A stretch of DNA of 8,809 nucleotides from CAYYAQ01 sp964469555 (lineage in GTDB: Bacteria; Planctomycetota; UBA1135; UBA2386). The notes under the pieces were generated by a model. The model saw only the letters and a list, made by a program, of their open reading frames with translations, had not been told where the DNA came from and ran no database searches. The translations under genes and the position numbers were made by a program. Below, one piece after another: positions 1 to 6,844 of the stretch (its first letter is position 1; each line of letters begins with the position of its first letter). The stretch lies in NCBI GenBank assembly GCA_964469555.1, contig CAYYAQ010000200.1, forward strand, positions 1-8,809, read 5' to 3'.

Positions 1-2
1 CC

Positions 3-68
3 GAGGCACTTCTCGCGGCGGCCAAACGGGGTCTCAACGGTATCGAACGCGGTGGAACCGACGACTAG
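3..68 (+). CDS. Possible C-terminal end of a rightward gene (partial, unidentified)
   Basis: The frame starting at base 3 is open from the window edge and ends at TAG 66-68. It would encode a 21-residue tail, EALLAAAKRGLNGIERGGTDD, which looks like a natural helical C-terminus with a polar end. If real, this gene converges on the leftward flippase-like gene, leaving about 70 bp between the two stops. Third-position GC is only about 60%, lower than in the clear genes here, and the other two forward frames are also open across this short stretch. I do not recognise a family. Confidence 0.35.
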   Translation, partial: EALLAAAKRGLNGIERGGTDD

Positions 69-74
69 AACTGC

Positions 75-134
75 CATGGGATGCTCGTGCAGCGAAGGGA
101 ACAGGGACGATTGCGCAGGGCACCGTATCCCATG
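75..134. repeat. Inverted repeat in the convergent gap
   Basis: CATGGGAT at 75-82 is the exact reverse complement of ATCCCATG at 127-134. A further CATGGGA lies at 152-158, inside the end of the flippase-like gene, and could pair with 128-134 instead. The repeat lies between the possible stop at 68 and the leftward stop at 141, where a bidirectional terminator could sit. There is no T-tract, and the 44-nt loop is long, so a terminator role is only a guess. Confidence 0.3.
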
Positions 135-140
135 CCCCGG

Positions 141-1439
141 TCACTCCGCTACATGGGAGTAGGGGTCTTCGCCCCGCTTCTCGTCGGAATCCGCTCCCAT
201 CTCGTCATCCAACGCCGCCTCTTCTCTCTCCCCCTCGGCAACCTCGCGCGCCATGTCCTCGCGGGTGACCTTGTCCTTGTCGAAGAAGAACAGCAGGCCG
301 CCGATCATCGAGAGGGCGGTCAGGGTGAGGCGGTAGACGAGGGAGAGGGTCACACCCCGCGCGCCCATTTTCGCGACCGCCTCGGCCTGGGGTATCCCGA
401 CCAGGTACGCGGCTCCGAACTCGCCGAACAGCTTCTTGAACATGAACTCCCCGACGCCCCAACCATTCGGCGCGATTGGGATCGCCGAGACGATCACGAT
501 GATGGGGATGAGAACGAAGTAGTCGACGAACGGGATGCCGACGCCGATCGCCTTGCCGACGAGCGCGTAGCTGCAGACGCTCGAGATATGGTTGAAGACC
601 CCGGCGAACAACCAGACGGCCATGCCCAGCTTGTGTGACCGGTAGAAGAACACGGCGTGATCGATCCGTTTGAGCAGGATGCTGATCTTCTCCGGCAGCA
701 TCTCGAGAATCGCGGTCAGCCGGATGAACGAGCGGATGCGCCGACTGAATGCGATGACTCCCAACAGAACAACGGCGCCGAGGATCACCCAGAGCACGGC
801 GGCCAGCTGCGCGAATCCCGGTCGATCCAAGTAGAACAGGACCGCGATCGCGGCCAGGAGGGCGAGCGACGCGAGGCCCATGATGCGGTCGACGACCACC
901 GACATCATCGCGGGCACGCGGGCCCCGTGACTCCGCTTCATCACGTAGATCGCCTTGACCAGGTCACCTCCGGTCTGGCCAGGCACCACGTTGTTGAAGA
1001 AGATGCCGATCCACGAGAACTTCAGCGCCGCCCACCAGGTGACCGGCAACTTGTTGACGCTGAGCAACCACCACCAACGGGTGGACGCGAACATCACGCT
1101 CAGGATGTAGCAGAGCGCGCCCAGCACAAACCAACCGACGTGCAGGTTCTTCCAGTAGGTCGGGATACCGGTGTAGACGCTCAGGTTCGACCCCGTCGTG
1201 AGATTGACCGGCTCGGACTTGCCCTCCGCCAAGAACTTCACCACGGGCTGATCCCACGGCCCCTGGATCTCACCGAACGTGACTGTCTCCGCCTTCGTCG
1301 TCGGGTCCGTCGTCACGTAGCTGTCCTGCCACGGAACGTTCGTAAACACCCAATAGAGAAGCCCCGCGACGAACAAGAGCTTCAGCACGGTGACAAGGTG
1401 CTTGCTCATCACCGATTTCTTCGGTCCGGCGTTCGTCAT
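141..1439 (-). CDS. Flippase-like integral membrane protein (UPF0104 / LPG-synthase TM-region family)
   Basis: This 432-aa polytopic membrane protein belongs to the family that includes the N-terminal membrane half of MprF and the AglD-like proteins (PF03706). Family members are thought to handle lipids or lipid-linked sugars; the substrate here is unknown. Hydrophobic segments lie near residues 15-33, 100-118, 138-155, 185-204, 211-231, 272-292, 305-325 and 365-386. Family signatures are NNVVPGQTGGDLVKA (149-163), DRIMGL (184-189) and PNGWGVGEF (324-332). Residues about 34-99, between the first two membrane segments, form a polar insertion that probably lies outside the cytoplasm. The tail (390-432) is very acidic and probably cytoplasmic. 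There is no MprF-type aminoacyltransferase domain. It is the last gene of the operon: its ATG overlaps the previous TGA as ATGA (1439-1436), with AGGGAG at 1453-1458, rather far upstream. The family call is secure; the function is not. Confidence 0.9.
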   Translation of the reverse strand: MTNAGPKKSVMSKHLVTVLKLLFVAGLLYWVFTNVPWQDSYVTTDPTTKAETVTFGEIQGPWDQPVVKFLAEGKSEPVNLTTGSNLSVYTGIPTYWKNLHVGWFVLGALCYILSVMFASTRWWWLLSVNKLPVTWWAALKFSWIGIFFNNVVPGQTGGDLVKAIYVMKRSHGARVPAMMSVVVDRIMGLASLALLAAIAVLFYLDRPGFAQLAAVLWVILGAVVLLGVIAFSRRIRSFIRLTAILEMLPEKISILLKRIDHAVFFYRSHKLGMAVWLFAGVFNHISSVCSYALVGKAIGVGIPFVDYFVLIPIIVIVSAIPIAPNGWGVGEFMFKKLFGEFGAAYLVGIPQAEAVAKMGARGVTLSLVYRLTLTALSMIGGLLFFFDKDKVTREDMAREVAEGEREEAALDDEMGADSDEKRGEDPYSHVAE

Positions 1440-2011
1440 AGAGTACCGAATTCTCCCTTCGCGCGGACCTTTGCGCGCGCGTCGCGGATCGATTGATCCT
1501 CTTCGACCAGCGCCGCCAGCAGCGTTTCACCGAACACCTTGGGATCCACGCCGAGATCCTCGAGGGCCGCGGTGTCGACAGGAGTGCCCGCGTTGGAGAC
1601 GTTCACGGCGAAGTGGGTCAGGGTGGACACGAGCGATCGGGTGGCGATGGAGATGGAGAGCTTGCCGCCGTCGACGAACAGGTCGTCACCGACGCGGCGG
1701 AGATCAGCAGAGGGGGCGAGGGCGCGCAGCGTATCGAACGCCAGCGCGGTGAGAAGACGCTGCCTGTACACAGCGCGCAACAAGTCTCCGTCGTCGAACA
1801 CCTCCACGAGGAAGTGAACCATGTCCTCCGCCGAGATTCCGGGCCCGGAGAGGAGATCCTCGAGGTCGGCCATCTCCTCCGCGGTGACATCGCACGGTCC
1901 GCGAAACGCGACCGCCGAATCGCCGGAGAGGCCGGTCTGACGCAGGATCCAGTGGGCTCGCAGCTGGCTGCCGTCGTAGCTGATGGTCTCCTCGATCCAG
2001 CGGGTCTTCAT
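1436..2011 (-). CDS. DUF366 family protein, function unknown
   Basis: This is a 191-aa soluble protein with no signal peptide or membrane segment. The N-terminus, MKTRWIEETISYDGSQLRAH, followed by GDSAVAFRGPCDV (about residues 29-41), MADLEDL, MVHFLVEVFDDGDL and RQRLL, matches the pattern I recall for DUF366 (PF04017), a small family known mainly from archaea and scattered bacteria. No biochemical role is known to me. The reading frame extends upstream to 2104, but the extra 31 residues lie inside the previous gene and look like noise. ATG at 2011 overlaps the upstream TGA by one base (TGATG), as elsewhere in this operon, and starts exactly where the family does. The 3' end overlaps the flippase-like start as ATGA. 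The family call is from memory of its motifs. Confidence 0.8.
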   Translation of the reverse strand: MKTRWIEETISYDGSQLRAHWILRQTGLSGDSAVAFRGPCDVTAEEMADLEDLLSGPGISAEDMVHFLVEVFDDGDLLRAVYRQRLLTALAFDTLRALAPSADLRRVGDDLFVDGGKLSISIATRSLVSTLTHFAVNVSNAGTPVDTAALEDLGVDPKVFGETLLAALVEEDQSIRDARAKVRAKGEFGTL

Positions 2012-3123
2012 CACTTGCGCTCGCTGATGTACTTCTTCCACCACTCGTCCGCCCATTCGAGTTCCAGGGATATCCGGCGTTCGCCCCGTTTCTCGTGGAG
2101 GCAACGCGCCAGGCCCTCCAGGGCGACGAGGCGAATGTCGCCCTCCTCGGCTTCGTCGACTGCGGTCTCGTAGAGGAACTCCAGGGGCCTCGGCGTGCCG
2201 CGCACAGCGTGCTCGTACTTGAGCTGAGCACAGAGGCGGACGAGAGCCCTGCGCACCCCGGGGTCCGCGTCGAAGCGGTTCTCCCGGACGCCGAACTTCG
2301 GTCGCGCCATCATGCCCAGCACGAATGGAATCGCCTCGATTCCGCCGAGTCGACGATAGGCGAACAGCGCCTCGATGCGCACCGAAGGAAAGTCGTCCTC
2401 GTCCACCGGCACGAGCGCCGAGCGCAGTCCATTGCAGACGGCGAAGTACACCGAACGCCGCAGCGCATCGTGCGCCGCCGACTTCACGTCGGGATCGGTC
2501 TCGACGACGAAGACCGTCCAGGTCGTGCGGATCAACTTGCGTCGCCAGTCCGCCCGAGGGACGGGGATTGCCGTGTAGCCGCGCAGGGCACCGAGGTACT
2601 CGTCACGCTGCGACGCGGTCAGCGAACCGCGGTCGGCGCGGCTCAGGAATTTTTCGATGGTCTCGTGGGCGTTGCGGAGCTGCGCCAACCTCTCGAGACC
2701 CTTCCTCGCGTCGACCTCTCGATCGTACGCGATCGGATCGAGGGGGCTCAAGCCGAGCGTGTCGATGATCCGTTCCATTCCGCGGACGGCGGAGATCCGG
2801 TTGAACGCGTTCGGATCCTTCTCGGCGACCCAGAGCAACCGGCGGGCGACCTGGGCCATGCGCGAGATGTCATCGCCCACGTAGTCGATGAGGTCGTCGA
2901 GACACTCGCGCGCGAAACCGGAGGGGTTGTCCTCCTCGTACGATTCGGGGTCACCGTTGATGAAGACGGAATACCACGAGTACTGCTTGGGGTTCGCCAA
3001 CCAGTCCACTTCCGTCGGCTCTTGCAGGGGGTCGTCCCACCGCGCCACGGAGTCGAACTCGTCGAGCGTCATGGCGTAGCAACCCGTCAGGGGCAGCGTC
3101 AGCAACAGCGCGAGAACTCTCAT
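2011..3123 (-). CDS. HEAT-like repeat lipoprotein, 370 aa
   Basis: The predicted protein opens with a lipoprotein signal, MRVLALLLTLPLTGC, with lipobox LTGC (12-15), so the mature chain should be lipidated at Cys15 and membrane-anchored outside the cytoplasm. A tyrosine/tryptophan-rich stretch follows (about 37-55). The rest is helical, with HEAT-like pairs such as DVKSAAHDALRRSV, FPSVRIEALFAYRRLGGIEA, DPGVRRALVRLCAQL and GDIRLVALEGLARCL. It ends in EWADEWWKKY. No catalytic motif is visible, so a scaffold or binding role is inferred. An 11-residue N-terminal extension (ATG at 3156) is possible but would bury the signal peptide. ATG at 3123 overlaps the galE stop (ATGA) and has GGAGG at 3134-3138, 10 nt upstream. 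Repeat boundaries are approximate, and I recognise no specific family. Confidence 0.78.
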   Translation of the reverse strand: MRVLALLLTLPLTGCYAMTLDEFDSVARWDDPLQEPTEVDWLANPKQYSWYSVFINGDPESYEEDNPSGFARECLDDLIDYVGDDISRMAQVARRLLWVAEKDPNAFNRISAVRGMERIIDTLGLSPLDPIAYDREVDARKGLERLAQLRNAHETIEKFLSRADRGSLTASQRDEYLGALRGYTAIPVPRADWRRKLIRTTWTVFVVETDPDVKSAAHDALRRSVYFAVCNGLRSALVPVDEDDFPSVRIEALFAYRRLGGIEAIPFVLGMMARPKFGVRENRFDADPGVRRALVRLCAQLKYEHAVRGTPRPLEFLYETAVDEAEEGDIRLVALEGLARCLHEKRGERRISLELEWADEWWKKYISERK

Positions 3124-4106
3124 TTCGAATACCCCTCCGGGTGGGACTCGTGCCAACGCCAGGCGGTCTCGACGATCGTGCGAACATCCCCGAACTGCGG
3201 GTCCCAGCCGAGCTCGGATCGGATCTTCGCGGAGCTACCGACCAGGATCGGCGGGTCTCCAGGGCGTCGCGGACCAATGTCGTGCGGGACGTCCGATCCC
3301 GTGACCGACGCCGCCGCCGCGATCACTTCCTTGACGGACGCACCTTGTTCGTTGCCGAGGTTGTAGGCGCGCGCGCCCGTAGCACCGGATTCGAGAGACT
3401 CCAACGCCAGCACGTGCGCCGCCGCGAGGTCGGTGACGTGCACGTAGTCCCGGATGCACGTTCCATCCGGGGTCGGGTAATCATCACCGAACACCGTCAC
3501 CTTCTCGCGCTGACCAGCGACCGCCTTCAGAACCAGCGGAATCAGATGGGTCTCGGGATCGTGATCCTCGCCGATGCGACCCTCGGGATCGGCGCCGGCC
3601 GCGTTGAAGTAGCGCAGCGCCACGGAGTGCAGACCGTGCGCCGTTTGGAAGTCGCCCAAGATGCGCTCGCAGACGAGCTTCGTCTCGCCGTACGGATTGA
3701 TGGGCGCCTGCGGGGCGTCTTCGACGATCGGCATCTCGTCCGTCTCGCCGTACGTCGCGCATGTCGAACTGAACACGAACTGCGTGACACCCGCGGCGAC
3801 CATGGCTTCCAACAGGTTCAGGGTGCCGACGACGTTGTTGCGGTAGTACTGACCTGGGTCGGTCACGGACTCGCCTACGTAACAACGGGCGGCGAAGTGG
3901 CACACCGCGCGAATCGGATGCTCGGCGAACACCTGAGCCAGGAATTCACGGTCGAGAGTGCTGCCGCGGACGAGGTCCGTCCCCGATATCGCCGCTTCGT
4001 GCCCTTCGCTCAGGTCGTCGAGAACGAGAACCGGCGTGTTCTTCCCGCGGAGACAGAGAACGGTGTGCGAACCGATGTAGCCGGCTCCACCAGTGACCAG
4101 GATCAC
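3120..4106 (-). CDS. galE: UDP-glucose 4-epimerase
   Basis: This NAD-dependent short-chain dehydrogenase/reductase of 328 aa interconverts UDP-glucose and UDP-galactose in the cytoplasm (Leloir pathway; precursor for galactose-containing glycans). Visible features are the Rossmann motif TGGAGYIGSH (5-14), the catalytic SST (113-115) in SSTCATYG, YGETK with Tyr139 and Lys143 (the YxxxK pair), YFNAAGA (166-172) and DYVHVTDLAAAHVLAL (220-235). Length is normal. The start is GTG at 4106: the protein then begins (M)ILVTGGAGYIG as usual for GalE, GGAGG sits 8 nt upstream (4115-4119), and the GTGA overlap with the preceding stop fits the operon's pattern. An in-frame ATG at 4139 would add 11 odd residues. 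It is the second gene of the operon, between two lipoprotein genes, with no other gal gene in view. A related C4-epimerase on another UDP-sugar cannot be ruled out. Confidence 0.95.
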   Translation of the reverse strand: MILVTGGAGYIGSHTVLCLRGKNTPVLVLDDLSEGHEAAISGTDLVRGSTLDREFLAQVFAEHPIRAVCHFAARCYVGESVTDPGQYYRNNVVGTLNLLEAMVAAGVTQFVFSSTCATYGETDEMPIVEDAPQAPINPYGETKLVCERILGDFQTAHGLHSVALRYFNAAGADPEGRIGEDHDPETHLIPLVLKAVAGQREKVTVFGDDYPTPDGTCIRDYVHVTDLAAAHVLALESLESGATGARAYNLGNEQGASVKEVIAAAASVTGSDVPHDIGPRRPGDPPILVGSSAKIRSELGWDPQFGDVRTIVETAWRWHESHPEGYSK

Positions 4107-5605
4107 TTGCCCTTCCTCCCCTCCGCGGCCTTCTGCCACTGCTCCAGGACTCCCCGCCGCTGCTCCGGGTCCTCGGCGGCGCCGATCGGGAGCTCGATCT
4201 TCGCCCCGGTCAGCCTTCCCAGCGCCGTGTGCATCTGGCGGAACGCGTACGCGTCCGACTCGTTCACCATGAACTCGAGCAGGAGGCCGGCGAGCTTGTC
4301 CCGATCGGTCTTCGCCGCGGCGGCGAGGATCGCCGCGGTGCCCCGCACTTTTCCGTCATGGTCCTTGAGGCCCGCGCGCACGTTCACGAGGGGCTGGGTC
4401 GATTGCGGCATGAGGAGAATCAGCGCCTCGGCGCGGAGCACCGGGCTCTCGCTGTTGAACGCGATGCGGAGGGAGTGCTCGCGAACCCTCACGTTGTCCT
4501 GTTCCACGACCTGACGCAGCATGTGGCGTCGCTCGCGGAGATCGGGGTGACCGCGCAAGACGGCGTACACCTCCCAGTCGAGGAGGCGCTTCTTGAAGCC
4601 GACCTTCTTCGCCTCGACGAGCCCTTCTCGACGTGCCTGGAGGTCTTTCCTTTCCGCAGGGGTCACTTCCGTGCGGGACAGGAGTTGATCCATGAGCGCG
4701 AGCGCTTCGTCGAACTCCTTGCGGAGAACCCGCGCCCGCAACATCGTGTCGATCGCGTACCGATCGGGCGGCGTCTTCCGCAACAGCGGTTCGAGCACCT
4801 TCAAGACATCCTCTGACCTGTGGATGTCGAGAAGGACCTGTGCCTTCCCCAGGATGAACTCCTGGTCAGCGGGCTTCCGTTCCATCGCCGCGTCGAGACA
4901 CGAGAGGGCATCGATGTGCTGCTCCCGCCTGCTGAAGTAGGCCGCCAGCGTCCAACAGGCGCGCCGATAGTCCTGACCCTCGGCGAGTTCGTTGCGCAGG
5001 AGGCGAACGCCCTCCTCCTGGGTCTCGCTCCGCTCGAGCAGCAGCTTGCCAAGGAACGACGGCAGCGCCGGGCACGTCGCGAAACCGTCGCGCCTGGCGA
5101 GCTCGAAGGCCTTCCGCATGCAGCGGTCCGCCCCATCGCGATCGTTCGCCCAGTACTTGCCCCAACCGAGCTGCCGCCACACGACGGGATTCTCGGGATG
5201 GTCCACGGCGAGGCGTTCGAGTTCGGGCAAGACCTCCTTCGTGCGCTCGAGCATGACCCGACTGGTGCAGTAGCGCAGCCGATCGATGAGAGTCTCACCG
5301 GGCTTGACCGCGATGAGACCCGCGCGCCCGTACTGTGCGTGGAGCGACTTGACGAACGAGATGACGTCGGCCTCGAGGATCCGCGCCGCGGACACCTTCG
5401 GCATGGACGTGACCACGGCGTCCGGTTCGATCGGCTCGTTGTTTTGGGTCGCCGGTCGTGGGGCGACATCGGTGTCGGTGTCGGAGATGCGCGGCACCCC
5501 TTTGGGGGCCAGTCGCCCACCGGCGTAAGGACCGCTGCACCCCACGAGGAGGCCGCAGGCAAAGCCGAGAAGAAGTGGGACCGCCCTAGCGAGTGGAATT
5601 CTCAT
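4103..5605 (-). CDS. TPR/HEAT-like repeat lipoprotein, 500 aa
   Basis: This is the first gene of the leftward operon. The signal peptide MRIPLARAVPLLLGFACGLL leads to lipobox LVGC (20-23), predicting lipidation at Cys23. A low-complexity Asp/Thr/Pro linker (about 40-65) follows. Residues about 120-325 look like TPR or Sel1-like helix pairs, for example PENPVVWRQLGWGKYWANDR, a DALSCLDAAMERKP block and a DEALALMDQLLSR block. Residues about 345-465 look more HEAT-like (VRVREHSLRIAF, PVLRAEALILL, GKVRGTAAILAAAAK). The C-terminus (LTGAKIELP...RRGVLEQWQKAA) resembles the ends of planctomycete HEAT proteins as I recall them. No enzyme motif is visible. The frame is open to 5767, but ATG at 5605 is the start that puts the signal peptide at the N-terminus. 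Its stop overlaps the galE GTG. Likely role: envelope protein-protein scaffold (inferred). Confidence 0.83.
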   Translation of the reverse strand: MRIPLARAVPLLLGFACGLLVGCSGPYAGGRLAPKGVPRISDTDTDVAPRPATQNNEPIEPDAVVTSMPKVSAARILEADVISFVKSLHAQYGRAGLIAVKPGETLIDRLRYCTSRVMLERTKEVLPELERLAVDHPENPVVWRQLGWGKYWANDRDGADRCMRKAFELARRDGFATCPALPSFLGKLLLERSETQEEGVRLLRNELAEGQDYRRACWTLAAYFSRREQHIDALSCLDAAMERKPADQEFILGKAQVLLDIHRSEDVLKVLEPLLRKTPPDRYAIDTMLRARVLRKEFDEALALMDQLLSRTEVTPAERKDLQARREGLVEAKKVGFKKRLLDWEVYAVLRGHPDLRERRHMLRQVVEQDNVRVREHSLRIAFNSESPVLRAEALILLMPQSTQPLVNVRAGLKDHDGKVRGTAAILAAAAKTDRDKLAGLLLEFMVNESDAYAFRQMHTALGRLTGAKIELPIGAAEDPEQRRGVLEQWQKAAEGRKGK

Positions 5606-5691
5606 CGTGGATTCCGCAGAGATCGTGCGGACCGCGAGGTTAGTGTGCCTCGGAAGTTGGAATCTCACAGCATTCGCCGCACGTCTGCACC
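5606..5691. promoter_or_regulatory. Divergent intergenic region of the operon and the phosphatase gene
   Basis: These 86 bp separate the leftward operon start (5605) from the rightward ATG at 5692, so promoters for both units probably lie here or reach into the flanking coding ends. I find no convincing -35/-10 pair and no -24/-12 element on either strand. Shine-Dalgarno signals are poor on both sides: only GGAA about 7 nt ahead of the lipoprotein ATG, and none ahead of 5692. The call rests on gene layout only. Confidence 0.45.
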
Positions 5692-6558
5692 ATGAGCCCC
5701 CAAAAAAGGCGCCGCCCGGTGAGCAGTCCGTCACCGAGCCTCCTGAGACGCCTCGCACAGACCGCACGTACGGCGGCGCGGGTGACCGGAGACTTCGTCT
5801 CGGCGCGTCACCGACGAGGGGGGCTGAGCATGGCGCGCAAGGGCGTGGGCGACTTCGTCACCGCCGTGGATCTCGCCGCCGAGAAGCTGCTCCGCAGGCT
5901 GCTCCACGACGCCTGGCCAGCGCACGGCATCGTCGGCGAGGAACTCCCGCCCCACGAGCCCGGGGCCGACTTCGTGTGGATCCTGGATCCGATCGACGGG
6001 ACCAGCAACTTCGGCCGGGGCCACTCGATTTACGCCGTGTCCGTCGCTTGCCTGCACGCCGGACGACCGGTCGCCGCGGCCGTGCACTGCCTCCCCGAGG
6101 ACATCACCTACCACGCCGCCCTGGGCTGCGGGGCGCGCCGGGGGCGGCAGGCCCTTCGGCTGGCCCGCCGCCGACGGGGTCTCGACGACGCCTCGATCCT
6201 CGGCGTGCAATGGCACCGGGGGCCCCGTTCGATCGAGTACCTGGAACAGCTCGTGGCGAGCGGGACGCGAGTGCGCAACTTCGGCTGCACGGTGACCCAG
6301 CTGTGCGACGTCGCGACGGGTCGCCTCGACGGCAACGTCCAGGAGCAGGGCAAGATCTGGGACTTCGCCGCCGCGGCGTTGCTCGTGACCGAGGCTGGCG
6401 GGCGCTTCACGTCGTGGGGCGGCGAGGACATCTTCCCCCTGTCGTCGATCGAAGCGGACCGGCACTACCCGAGCGTGGCGGCGGTCCCCGTGGTCCAGCG
6501 ACAGCTCTGTGGAATACTCGGACCGTTCGAGGAAGGCGTTTCCGCCGCCCCGCGCTGA
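5692..6558 (+). CDS. Inositol monophosphatase family protein
   Basis: This is a 288-aa Mg2+-dependent, Li+-sensitive-type phosphomonoesterase (IMPase/SuhB/CysQ/HisN superfamily), cytoplasmic. The metal-binding set is complete: KGVGDFVTAVD (50-60), GEE (82-84), DPIDGTSNF (99-107) and IWDFAAAALLVTEAGG (222-237). The substrate cannot be read from sequence; inositol phosphate, 3'-phosphoadenosine 5'-phosphate, histidinol phosphate and fructose bisphosphate are all hydrolysed by relatives. The N-terminus carries a Ser/Arg-rich extension of roughly 15 residues before the first helix. The usual GA-x-x-NG segment after the active site reads GARRGRQALRL (148-158), with Arg in place of Asn. ATG 5692 lacks a ribosome binding site; GTG at 5719, with AAGG at 5706-5709, is a plausible alternative giving 279 aa. 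It is divergent from the galE operon, so a shared pathway is possible but unproven. Confidence 0.93.
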   Translation: MSPQKRRRPVSSPSPSLLRRLAQTARTAARVTGDFVSARHRRGGLSMARKGVGDFVTAVDLAAEKLLRRLLHDAWPAHGIVGEELPPHEPGADFVWILDPIDGTSNFGRGHSIYAVSVACLHAGRPVAAAVHCLPEDITYHAALGCGARRGRQALRLARRRRGLDDASILGVQWHRGPRSIEYLEQLVASGTRVRNFGCTVTQLCDVATGRLDGNVQEQGKIWDFAAAALLVTEAGGRFTSWGGEDIFPLSSIEADRHYPSVAAVPVVQRQLCGILGPFEEGVSAAPR

Positions 6559-6593
6559 CCAGAGCGCCGGTTGTCGTTTCGATTCGGTAACAG

Positions 6594-6630
6594 CCGCCAC
6601 GGACATGGCGGAGAAGAGCCCCGCGGGGGC
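6594..6630 (+). terminator. Two adjacent hairpins behind the phosphatase gene (possible terminator)
   Basis: CCGCCA (6594-6599) pairs with TGGCGG (6606-6611) around a 6-nt loop. GCCCC (6618-6622) pairs with GGGGC (6626-6630) around GCG. They begin 36 nt after the TGA at 6556-6558. The position suits transcript termination or 3'-end stabilisation, but no T-run follows, and short GC stems are common in DNA of this composition. Confidence 0.35.
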
Positions 6631-6710
6631 GGCGCTCACGGTCGAACGGAGTGTTTGGTCTCAATCACGTAAGTCCATGTGAATGAGTCGGTTCGGGGCG
6701 GCGAGCCCGA

Positions 6711-6722
6711 GTGGTTAACCAC
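6711..6722. promoter_or_regulatory. Perfect 12-bp palindrome, candidate activator site
   Basis: GTGGTTAACCAC is a perfect dyad. Its centre lies about 117 bp upstream of the start point predicted from the -24/-12 element at 6807-6823, the usual distance for the enhancer of a sigma-54 activator. Two more ACCAC half-sites follow at 6726-6730 and 6741-6745. Flanking CCC (6706-6708) and GGG (6723-6725) could extend it as an imperfect hairpin. The binding protein is unknown. Confidence 0.4.
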
Positions 6723-6806
6723 GGGACCACGGCCGCGGCTACCACACCCCCGCCAAGGTCGCGATTCCGCCGGATAACCTGATCCTCGGCCAAAGGTCGG
6801 AGACGT

Positions 6807-6823
6807 TTGGCACCCTGGTTGCT
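6807..6823 (+). promoter_or_regulatory. Candidate sigma-54 (-24/-12) promoter of the secreted HEAT-like gene
   Basis: The sequence TTGGCAC-C-CTGG-TTGCT matches the RpoN consensus YTGGCACG-N4-TTGCW at every fixed position except one (C for G at 6814). The diagnostic GG (6809-6810) and GC (6821-6822) are exactly 12 nt apart. The predicted start point is near 6834, giving a leader of about 113 nt before ATG 6947. Expression would then need an ATP-dependent enhancer-binding activator. I see no equally good sigma-70-type promoter in this gap. Confidence 0.6.
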
Positions 6824-6844
6824 GAGTGCGGTACGTTCTTACCT

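Noticed and set aside
141..1439. Full MprF (lysyl-phosphatidylglycerol synthase)
   Set aside because: Only the membrane flippase-like part is present; the C-terminal aminoacyltransferase domain is missing, so aminoacyl-lipid synthesis should not be assumed.
4107..4139. ATG at 4139 as the galE start
   Set aside because: It adds 11 residues not seen in GalE proteins. The GTG at 4106 has GGAGG 8 nt upstream and fits the stop/start overlap pattern.
2095..4514. Two long plus-strand open frames (2095-3366 and 3141-4514)
   Set aside because: They lie opposite galE and the lipoprotein genes, which have clear motifs, and their products are Arg/Asp/His-rich without recognisable domains.
6701..6770. 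tRNA-Ser/Leu-like D-arm (GCCCGAGTGGTTAACCACGGGA)
   Set aside because: The D-arm resemblance is striking, but I could not pair an acceptor stem or find a proper anticodon arm or a GTTCRANNC T-loop downstream. The palindrome explains the motif better.
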